Assembly: GCF_000695095.2 (NCBI RefSeq)
Contig: NZ_CP011454.1
Location: forward strand, 4,464,001-4,528,000
Direction: 5' to 3'
Source: Gemmatimonas phototrophica
GTDB lineage: Bacteria > Gemmatimonadota > Gemmatimonadetes > Gemmatimonadales > Gemmatimonadaceae
DNA length: 64,000 bases
The notes below the pieces were generated by a model, which saw nothing but the letters and a program-made list of their open reading frames with translations, did no database searches and was not told the DNA's origin. Positions 9,701 through 16,520 of this stretch are shown piece after piece; within the stretch, counting starts at the first letter, position 1; the number at the start of each line of letters is the position of its first letter. Made by a program: the position numbers and the translations under genes.

Positions 9701-10303
9701 ATGATCGACGAGCCATTCCGGCGGTGGCTGGCGCGCTATGCGGCCGCGCCAGTACCCCTGCTCCACCGCCTCGGCATCACGCCAGGTGCGCTCTCGTGGA
9801 CCGGAATCGTACTGGCCCTGGCCGCGACCGCTCTGGTCGCGCGCGGCGCGCTGGTGCCGGGGGTGCTCGTCTGGCTGGTCAGTCGTCTGGCCGACGGGTA
9901 CGACGGCATGCTGGCGCGTCATACCAACGCCAGCTCGCTCTTTGGTGGCTATCTCGATCTCACGCTGGATATGCTGGCGTATGCCGCCATGGCGTGCGGA
10001 TTTGCGTATGCCATGCCCGACGACCGCATGCTCTGGCTGCTGGTACTCGCCGGCTACATTCTGGCCATCACCACCACGCTGGCGCTCTCGTCGCTGGCCG
10101 AGCGAGCCGACCGGCAGCTGGGGGGCAACCGCTCCATCCAATTTACGCCGGGTATTGCGGAGGCTGGCGAAACGACTGTGGTGTACGCCGCCGTGGCGCT
10201 AGTGCCGGTCTACAGCCGCGCCATACTCGTGGTGTGGGTGGTGCTTCTGTTCGCAACGTTCGTGCAGCGAACACGGCTGGCGCACCGTATTTTGCGCCCA
10301 TGA
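9701..10303 (+). CDS. CDP-alcohol phosphatidyltransferase family protein
   Basis: This is a 200-residue membrane enzyme. It carries the full CDP-alcohol phosphotransferase signature D-x2-D-G-x2-A-R-x8-G-x3-D-x3-D, with D65, D68, G69, A72, R73, G82, D86 and D90 in register. These residues bind the metal and the CDP-linked donor. About five or six hydrophobic helices surround the site. The family makes phospholipids or phospho-alcohol lipids; the acceptor alcohol is not evident. The stop overlaps the start of the sigma factor gene (ATGA), so lipid synthesis and the regulator are translationally coupled. The first ATG after the TonB receptor is used. Confidence 0.82.
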   Translation: MIDEPFRRWLARYAAAPVPLLHRLGITPGALSWTGIVLALAATALVARGALVPGVLVWLVSRLADGYDGMLARHTNASSLFGGYLDLTLDMLAYAAMACGFAYAMPDDRMLWLLVLAGYILAITTTLALSSLAERADRQLGGNRSIQFTPGIAEAGETTVVYAAVALVPVYSRAILVVWVVLLFATFVQRTRLAHRILRP

Positions 10304-10884
10304 CTGAGGAATCGGGTGTTCGCCTCCCCTTCGACGAAGAAGCCATGCACTGGCTATCTGATGTCATGCGTTTTGCGTTGTCGCTCACGCGCGATCGCAG
10401 CGAAGCGGAGGATCTCGTGCAGGACACATATCTGACCGCGCAGAAGGCGTGGCATCAGCTTCAACCGGGGACCGACACCAAGGCGTGGCTGTTCACCATC
10501 GCCCGGCATCGGTTCTACCGGATTACGGAACGGGCGGAACGCCAGGTGGCCACGGACGCGCCCGAGCTGGAGTCACTCGCCGCCGCCGCGTACACCATCC
10601 AGCACGGAAGCACACTGGCCGACGAGTTGGAACGACAGGACATGCGTGACGCTGTACGCGCGAGCATGTATGCCCTGCCGGAGGTGTATCGCGAGGTCGC
10701 CATTCTGGTGGATTGGCACGATCAGCCGTACGACTCGGTCGCGCAGATTCTCGGCATCCCGGTCGGCACGGTACGCTCCCGGCTGTTTCGGGCCCGCCGA
10801 CTGCTGCAGGAGCAATTGACCGCCTACGCGGAAGATCTCGGCATTACGGGTCGTTCCACACCACAGGAGGCTCGCCGGGTATGA
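10300..10884 (+). CDS. ECF-type RNA polymerase sigma factor
   Basis: This is a 194-residue sigma-70 family factor of extracytoplasmic-function type. Region 2 is seen as FALSLTRDRSEAEDLVQDTY with the following AW.L..IARHRFY segment. Region 4 is a helix-turn-helix reading VAQILGIPVGTVRSRLFRAR near residues 150-175. A far longer upstream-extended frame exists but reads through the phosphatidyltransferase gene in another frame. The ATG at 10300 overlaps that gene's stop. The downstream anti-sigma gene overlaps its stop, the usual arrangement for a sigma/anti-sigma pair. Confidence 0.9.
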   Translation: MTEESGVRLPFDEEAMHWLSDVMRFALSLTRDRSEAEDLVQDTYLTAQKAWHQLQPGTDTKAWLFTIARHRFYRITERAERQVATDAPELESLAAAAYTIQHGSTLADELERQDMRDAVRASMYALPEVYREVAILVDWHDQPYDSVAQILGIPVGTVRSRLFRARRLLQEQLTAYAEDLGITGRSTPQEARRV

Positions 10885-11210
10885 GTCCTTCCATGTCCAA
10901 CGACCCGGGCGCCGGCAACTCCATGGGCGCGATGAACGGCATGAATGGCATGAACGGCATGGACGCCATGCTCGACTGCGAGGCGGTCATGCGGCAGTTG
11001 TGGGACTATCTCGATCAGCAACTGACGCCAGACACCATGCAGGCCATCCATGGGCATTTGGAGCAATGTCAGAAGTGTCGTCCTCAGGCGGAGTTCCGGC
11101 GGGCGTTCGAGCGCGCCGTCGTCGGTGCGCGCGAGGACGCCGGTGATACCGATGCCCTGCGTGACCGTATTCGCGCTGCCTTGCGCAACGCTGATCGCTC
11201 GATCGGGTAG
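10881..11210 (+). CDS. zinc-binding anti-sigma factor (ZAS type) with Met-rich N-terminus
   Basis: This is a 109-residue soluble anti-sigma factor. The HxxxCxxC zinc motif is at H59, C63 and C66, and LWDYLDQQL precedes it as in mycothiol-system and RsrA-like anti-sigma factors. It should hold the upstream sigma factor inactive until thiol oxidation or loss of metal. Unusually, the first 30 residues contain eight methionines in MNG/MGA-type repeats, encoded by near-identical 9-base units. The ATG at 10881 overlaps the sigma stop (ATGA). No membrane helix is present, so sensing is cytoplasmic. Confidence 0.82.
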   Translation: MSPSMSNDPGAGNSMGAMNGMNGMNGMDAMLDCEAVMRQLWDYLDQQLTPDTMQAIHGHLEQCQKCRPQAEFRRAFERAVVGAREDAGDTDALRDRIRAALRNADRSIG

Positions 11211-11218
11211 GCTGCACA

Positions 11219-11974
11219 GTGGCTGATGCCAACACGGTCATGGCCGCCCGGCTACCCATCGCGCTCACGGTACTCGCGCTTCTGGTGCTCTGGGAGTCCG
11301 TACACCCGTTCCTGCCACTGTTTCGCGGGGAGCGGGCCGCGCTGATGCGCGTACAACACGGTGCCGCCAATGTTGCGCTCGGTGTGCTGAATGGCCTGGT
11401 GGTGCGCTTCGGCTTCCTCGGCGCATGGGCAGCGGTGTCAACATGGAGTGAGACGCAGGCCTTCGGTGTGCGCGTGTGGATCGGGGGCCCGGCGTGGGTA
11501 CAGTGGGTGGTCGTGCTGCTGTTGCTCGATGCGTGGACCTACACCTGGCATCGACTCAACCATACGGTTCCCATCTTCTGGCGCTTTCACCGTCTCCACC
11601 ATTCGGATGCACAGATGGATGTGACAACGGCCAGTCGCTTTCATCTCGGGGAAATCGTGCTCTCCTCGATTTTTCGCATTCCGGTGCTGGCGCTGGTTGG
11701 TGCCAGCGTTCTGCAGCTCGCCGTCTACGAGACCATTCTCTTTACGGTGGTGCAGTTCCATCACGCCAACATCGCGCTGCCCGAGTCCATCGACCGTGTA
11801 CTCCGGGCGGTCATTGTCACGCCGCACTTGCACAAGGTGCATCATTCCGTCCGTGTCGATGAGCAGAACGCCAATTTCAGCTCGGTGCTGACCTGGTGGG
11901 ATCGTGCGGCACGCACGCTTACCGTCTCGCCGCACCTGGCACAGGTGGTGTTTGGCGTCGAGGAGCATTCCTGA
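11219..11974 (+). CDS. fatty acid hydroxylase / sterol desaturase family membrane enzyme
   Basis: This is a 251-residue di-iron membrane oxygenase. The histidine clusters of the family are visible: HRLNH (111-115), HRLHH (124-128) and HKVHH around residue 205, set between hydrophobic helices. The family hydroxylates or desaturates lipids such as sterols, carotenoids and fatty acids; the substrate is not determined here. The GTG at 11219 lies 8 bases after the anti-sigma stop; an internal ATG at 11240 is an alternative. The stop overlaps the start of the flavoprotein gene by one base. The position in a sigma-controlled run suggests lipid modification under envelope stress. Confidence 0.82.
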   Translation: MADANTVMAARLPIALTVLALLVLWESVHPFLPLFRGERAALMRVQHGAANVALGVLNGLVVRFGFLGAWAAVSTWSETQAFGVRVWIGGPAWVQWVVVLLLLDAWTYTWHRLNHTVPIFWRFHRLHHSDAQMDVTTASRFHLGEIVLSSIFRIPVLALVGASVLQLAVYETILFTVVQFHHANIALPESIDRVLRAVIVTPHLHKVHHSVRVDEQNANFSSVLTWWDRAARTLTVSPHLAQVVFGVEEHS

Positions 11975-13527
11975 TGTTGCCGCACGACAGCGCGCCAGGT
12001 GACTGGCCGTCCGATATAGCACTCCGGCCGTTTGATGCGGCCAATGCGCAACTGGTGCGCACCGTAGCGCCCAAGGGCTGGCTACCGCCCGTTCCCAAAG
12101 ATCGCTACCACCTGGTGGTTGTCGGGGCTGGTACGGCCGGACTGGTAAGTGCCGCCATTGCCGCCGGTCTCGGAGCACGGGTCGCGTTGGTCGAGCGGCA
12201 TCTGTTTGGTGGCGATTGCCTCAACTTTGGCTGCGTACCGTCCAAGGCGGTCATCCGCGCGGCCCGCGCCTGGCATGACGCACGACGGGCCGCGGCGGAA
12301 TTTGGCGGACCGCAGGTGAGTGGGGACGGAGATTTTGGGGCGGTCATGGCGCGACTGCGTCAGCTGCGCGCCGCAATCAGTCACGTGGACGGGGTTGAGC
12401 GCTTTCGTTCGTTGGGGATCGACGTGTTCCTCGGCGAGGCGACGTTTACCAGCCCCGAAACAATCCAGGTGGGAGCGGCCACGCTTCGATTTCGGCGGGC
12501 CATCATCGCCACCGGTGCACGAGCAGCACGTCCACCCATTCCCGGACTGTCGGATACGCCATACGACACCAACGAGTCCATCTTTTCCGTGACTGAGCGG
12601 CCAGGTCGCCTGGTTGTTGTGGGCGGTGGGCCTATTGGCGTTGAACTGGCGCAGTCGTTTGCGCGCTTCGGGAGCCAGGTGACCATCGTGCATACGCATG
12701 CGCACCTGCTCCCCCGTGAAGACCGTGATGCCGCCGCAATCGTCGCCGCCTCGCTGGCGGCAGACGGCGTGCAGCTGGTGAACGAGGCCAGGATTGAACG
12801 CATCACGCACAACGGGTCACAGTTTACGGTGCACCTCGCAGGGAACGGTGAGGGCTCACGCATTGAGGCTGACCGTCTGCTCGTTGCCACCGGGCGCACA
12901 CCCAATGTTGAGGGACTGGGCCTCGAAGCCGCTCAGGTGCAGTACACCCCGCAGGGCGTAACCGTGAACGATCAGCTGCGCACGACGAACCGGCGCGTGT
13001 ATGCCATTGGTGACGTGTCCTCGAAGCTGCAGTTCACGCACGTTGCCGATGCGCAAGCACGGCTGGTGGTTGCCAATGCGCTCTTCTTCGGCATGGGTGG
13101 CGGGCGGGCCAGCACGCTGGTCGTGCCTCGCGTGACGTATACCGATCCCGAAGTTGCGCATGTGGGCATGACCGTCGATGAGGCCGCTGCTGCTGGTCAG
13201 GCTGTTGAAACCATTCGGGTCAACCTGGATGACAACGACCGCGCGCGACTCGACGGCGACGCGCATGGCTTTCTCAAGGTGCACCTGGCCGCCGGGAGCG
13301 ACCGGATTCTCGGGGCAACGCTGGTCGCGTCACATGCGGGGGAGATGATCGGGGAGATGACGGTGGCCATCACCCATCGCCTGGGTCTTGGCGCCATCGG
13401 CAAGACCATCCATGCGTATCCCACGCAGGCGGAGCTGTTCCGTCGTGCAGCGGATGCCTGGCGCAAACAGTCATTCACCCCCCGGGTCGGTCGGCTGTTT
13501 GCCTGGTGGTTTCGGCTTGTTGGCTAA
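11974..13527 (+). CDS. FAD-dependent pyridine nucleotide-disulfide oxidoreductase (mercuric reductase-like)
   Basis: This is a 517-residue flavoprotein of the class I disulfide reductase family. The FAD site GAGTAGL is near residue 51, and the redox pair C82/C87 lies in GGDCLNFGCVPSKA. The NAD(P) site GGGPIGVE, the second FAD motif YAIGDV and the C-terminal HAYPTQAE catalytic segment follow in order. About 40 extra residues precede the FAD site. The N-terminal heavy-metal domain and the terminal cysteine pair of true MerA are absent, so mercury reduction is unlikely. Such proteins often sit with TVP38-family genes, one of which is 6 kb away. The start is the ATG overlapping the previous stop. 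Confidence 0.85.
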   Translation: MLPHDSAPGDWPSDIALRPFDAANAQLVRTVAPKGWLPPVPKDRYHLVVVGAGTAGLVSAAIAAGLGARVALVERHLFGGDCLNFGCVPSKAVIRAARAWHDARRAAAEFGGPQVSGDGDFGAVMARLRQLRAAISHVDGVERFRSLGIDVFLGEATFTSPETIQVGAATLRFRRAIIATGARAARPPIPGLSDTPYDTNESIFSVTERPGRLVVVGGGPIGVELAQSFARFGSQVTIVHTHAHLLPREDRDAAAIVAASLAADGVQLVNEARIERITHNGSQFTVHLAGNGEGSRIEADRLLVATGRTPNVEGLGLEAAQVQYTPQGVTVNDQLRTTNRRVYAIGDVSSKLQFTHVADAQARLVVANALFFGMGGGRASTLVVPRVTYTDPEVAHVGMTVDEAAAAGQAVETIRVNLDDNDRARLDGDAHGFLKVHLAAGSDRILGATLVASHAGEMIGEMTVAITHRLGLGAIGKTIHAYPTQAELFRRAADAWRKQSFTPRVGRLFAWWFRLVG

Positions 13528-13685
13528 CGGATCGCGCAGAACGCTCAACCGGACGGGAGCAGTTTCGATGAGCGAACGGTGAGAAAGGTCTAATGCAGCG
13601 GGGCGAGCGCGTGGCGGCGAGCAGACTACCCGTGTCACCTCCACCGGATGGGTTGGTGATGCCACCATTGCTCTGGAGCCACTCC

Positions 13686-14429
13686 ATGTCACGTTCCGCC
13701 ACATCCCTGCTCGCGCTGTCGGCGATCCTCCTGGCCGCCTGTGAATCGACCACATCGGTCGCTCCCGTCAGCGAGCCCGTGCTCGCTGCCAGCCCGAATG
13801 CGGCCGCAACGCACCGGTACGAAGTCACGGTGACCAACCTCACCACTGGCCAGCCACTCTCGCCGGCGGTTGCAGTGACGCACACGCGCGACTTCCGACT
13901 GTTCTCCGCCGGTACAGCGGCCAGCCTCGGCATTCAGGCGATCGCGGAAGATGGCAACCCCGGCGTGTCCGCCGCAGAGCTGCAGGGACGCGCCGGCGTC
14001 TTTCAGGTCGTTACGACTGGGGCGCCCATTGGACGCATTGGTGGCATGCCGTTCCCCAGCACCCTCCGCTTTGAGATCGAGGCGGCGGCAAACGCGAACT
14101 ACTTCTCCTTTGCCACCATGTTGATCTGCACCAACGACGGATTCGGCGGCGTCAACGCCATCCGTTTGCCGCACGGCGCCACCACAACCATGGTGTACGC
14201 GGCGGCCTACGATTCGGGGACCGAGGTGAACGACGAGAAAGCCGGGTCCATTGTCCCACCCTGCTTCGGTATCGGTCCGGTGGTGCTCGCGGGTGGTGGT
14301 GGGAACCGCACCGCAGAAGGTGGCGTCGTGCGCATGCATCCCGGCGTCGCGGGCGGCATTGGTGACCTGACGGCCGCGCATGCGTGGACCGGCCCCGTTG
14401 CCAGCGTCTCCATTCGTCGCATCCGTTAA
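13686..14429 (+). CDS. spondin-domain lipoprotein
   Basis: This is a 247-residue exported lipoprotein. The signal ends in a LLAAC lipobox with Cys at about residue 19. The remainder resembles bacterial spondin_N proteins: YEVTVTNLTTGQPLSP, then LFSAGTAAS, and a late block with NDGFGGVNAI and YDSGTEVNDE, the acidic loop expected to bind calcium. The function of bacterial spondin proteins is unknown; adhesion or matrix contact is guessed from animal homologues. The ATG at 13686 is chosen over a start 31 codons upstream because it begins the signal peptide. The gene is followed 8 bases later by a response regulator gene. Confidence 0.72.
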   Translation: MSRSATSLLALSAILLAACESTTSVAPVSEPVLAASPNAAATHRYEVTVTNLTTGQPLSPAVAVTHTRDFRLFSAGTAASLGIQAIAEDGNPGVSAAELQGRAGVFQVVTTGAPIGRIGGMPFPSTLRFEIEAAANANYFSFATMLICTNDGFGGVNAIRLPHGATTTMVYAAAYDSGTEVNDEKAGSIVPPCFGIGPVVLAGGGGNRTAEGGVVRMHPGVAGGIGDLTAAHAWTGPVASVSIRRIR

Positions 14430-14437
14430 GTTTCGAT

Positions 14438-15118
14438 ATGGCCAGCCGGGTACTCCTCGTCGAAGACGATCGCAACTTGCGCGGATTCCTGCGGAAGGCG
14501 CTGCGAGAGGAAGGGTACGTTGTGGACGTTGCCGCAACGGGAGACGAGGGGTTCCCCATGGCCGAGGCGTCGGCCTATGATTGCATCGTGCTCGACCGCA
14601 TGTTGCCCGGACTCGATGGGCTCTCCTTTGTGCGGGAGTTGCGCCGCAAGGGCCTGTATTCGCCCGTCCTCATGCTGACGGCACGGGGCGAACCGGGTGA
14701 ACGCGTTCGCGGGCTCGAGTCTGGTGCCGATGATTATCTGCCCAAGCCCTTTGATCTCGCCGAACTGCTGGCGCGTATTCAAGCGCTCATTCGTCGGGCG
14801 CGCATGGTGCCCGCCGAACAGCTCCTGACCGTCGGTCCCATCTGCGTCGATCGGGTCAAGCGCCGCGTCACCGTGCACGGACGGGTTCTCGACCTCACGC
14901 CACGTGAATACGAACTGCTGGTGTTCATGGCCGAACACCGTGGTCGCACACTGTCTCGCTCGCGAATTGCCGAATCGGTATGGCACTATCAGTTCGACAG
15001 TGAAACCAATGTGGTGGACGTGTATATCAACTACCTCCGAAAGAAGCTCGGCGTTCTTGCCGACGGCACGGAGATTGTCACAGTGCGTGGAGTCGGGTAT
15101 CGACTCGAGGAAGCCTGA
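14438..15118 (+). CDS. OmpR/PhoB-type response regulator
   Basis: This is a 226-residue two-component regulator. The receiver domain has the acidic pocket EDD (residues 9-11), the phospho-acceptor D53 in CIVLDRMLPG, and K103 in DDYLPKPF. The C-terminal winged helix is of OmpR type, with LTPREYELL, VVDVYINYLRKKL and a closing VRGVGYRLEE. It should act as a transcription factor under the sensor kinase encoded next. Its stop overlaps the kinase start as ATGA. The start at 14438 removes an upstream extension lying in the spondin gene. Confidence 0.92.
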   Translation: MASRVLLVEDDRNLRGFLRKALREEGYVVDVAATGDEGFPMAEASAYDCIVLDRMLPGLDGLSFVRELRRKGLYSPVLMLTARGEPGERVRGLESGADDYLPKPFDLAELLARIQALIRRARMVPAEQLLTVGPICVDRVKRRVTVHGRVLDLTPREYELLVFMAEHRGRTLSRSRIAESVWHYQFDSETNVVDVYINYLRKKLGVLADGTEIVTVRGVGYRLEEA

Positions 15119-16515
15119 TGGAGCGTAGTCTTCCGCATGTTCTTACCAGGCACACCAGTGGTGTGCTGTGGCGTTCGCTTGGTGGCTTCGCCGTAATCAT
15201 GATGGCAGCGGTCGTCGCCGTGTCTTGGTGGTCGGTTCGGCAGACGCTGGAGCGCACGGCAGACGTGGTGGAGTCGTTGCTCGGTTTGTACGCCGATCCC
15301 ACCGGTGAGCCCACCACCGTAGCGCCGGCCATGCTGGTGGATCAGCTGGCCGGCGTTGGCGCGCGGTTTTTCATCACGCGGCGCATGACAGACGGGAATG
15401 CCCAGCGTCGCGCCTACTTCCTGACCCCGCAAATGCCGGCCAGGGAGATCGCCGGGATCTCCCCCAACGCGGATAACGAGGAGATCGCCGGTGCGCTGCG
15501 GGCCGGACTGGCCGGTCGGCAGCTGAACTTCGCCATTTTGCATCGCGCTCGTGGCTCCTTCGACATTTTTGTTGCCCTCGATCGCACGCCGTATCTCTTT
15601 GCGGTGGGCGGACTCTTGGTCGCCACCGTCGTGCTGCTGCCAATCAGCGTATTGGTGGCGAGGCGCGCCACGCGACAACTTGTGCAGGACAGTCTGGCAC
15701 CGGTGGAACAACTCCGGGCGGAGATTGCCGCCATTACCCCCGCCGCCTTGCAGGAACGCGTCACGACACCAACCGGGTGGCGCGAGACGACCGAGATTGC
15801 CGACACCGTGAACGGGTTGATTGATCAGGTGGATCAGGCCCACCGTGCTCTGGCAGCGTTTACCGCCGATGCAAGCCACGAGTTGCGGACACCCCTCACC
15901 TTTGTGCGTGCGCAAGCGCAATGGCTGCTCGACCGTCCCCGTTCCGCGCAGGACATGCGTGAGGCGGTCGCGCTGATGTCGGATGAAGCCGAACGGATGC
16001 ACCGTCTGGTTGAGCAGCTCCTGCTCCTCGCGCGAGGCGACAACAATGACCTCGAAACGCCCGAGTCACACGTTGATGTGGCCGCCATTGTGCACGAGGT
16101 GGCAGAAGTAACCACCGGCCTCGTGGCGCAACGCCCCATTGCAGTCGTGACCGACATCAAGGAACCGCTGCAGGTGCGCGGCGATGCGGGTCAGCTGCGC
16201 CAGATTCTGCTCAACCTGGCCTCGAACGCGGCCCGATATACCGACGCGGGGACCATTGCGTTGCGGGGGCGTCAGGTCTCAACGGGCATCGAGTTGGATG
16301 TTGCCGATACCGGCATCGGCATCGCACCCGCGCACGTTCCTCGGCTGTTCGAACGCTTCTTTCGCGCCGAATCGTCTCGGAGTCGCGCCTCTGGTGGCGC
16401 CGGTCTCGGATTGGCCATCGTGCGCATGCTGGTGGATCATCACGGTGGCGAGATCACAGTATCCAGCGAAGCCGGTCAGGGCAGTTGCTTTACGGTGCGA
16501 ATCCCGACCGCCTAG
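15118..16515 (+). CDS. sensor histidine kinase (EnvZ/PhoR class)
   Basis: This is a 465-residue membrane kinase. Two hydrophobic helices (about residues 15-38 and 160-185) flank a periplasmic sensor of some 120 residues. A HAMP-like linker follows, then HisKA with the phospho-acceptor H254 in DASHELRTPL. The HATPase domain has the N-box LNLASNAARY, the DTGIGI G1 box and GGAGLGLAI. All catalytic boxes are intact. It partners the overlapping OmpR-type regulator. The stimulus cannot be told from sequence. It ends five bases from the convergent EAL gene, leaving no room for a separate terminator. Confidence 0.92.
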   Translation: MERSLPHVLTRHTSGVLWRSLGGFAVIMMAAVVAVSWWSVRQTLERTADVVESLLGLYADPTGEPTTVAPAMLVDQLAGVGARFFITRRMTDGNAQRRAYFLTPQMPAREIAGISPNADNEEIAGALRAGLAGRQLNFAILHRARGSFDIFVALDRTPYLFAVGGLLVATVVLLPISVLVARRATRQLVQDSLAPVEQLRAEIAAITPAALQERVTTPTGWRETTEIADTVNGLIDQVDQAHRALAAFTADASHELRTPLTFVRAQAQWLLDRPRSAQDMREAVALMSDEAERMHRLVEQLLLLARGDNNDLETPESHVDVAAIVHEVAEVTTGLVAQRPIAVVTDIKEPLQVRGDAGQLRQILLNLASNAARYTDAGTIALRGRQVSTGIELDVADTGIGIAPAHVPRLFERFFRAESSRSRASGGAGLGLAIVRMLVDHHGGEITVSSEAGQGSCFTVRIPTA

Positions 16516-16520
16516 CCCCC

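Noticed and set aside
9532-10299. long N-terminal extension of the sigma factor frame
   Set aside because: It overlaps the phosphatidyltransferase in another frame and has shadow composition. The sigma domain starts at the ATG overlapping the previous stop.
11974-13527. mercuric reductase (merA)
   Set aside because: The flavoprotein core matches, but the N-terminal metal-binding domain and the C-terminal Cys pair needed for mercury are missing, and no mer genes are adjacent.
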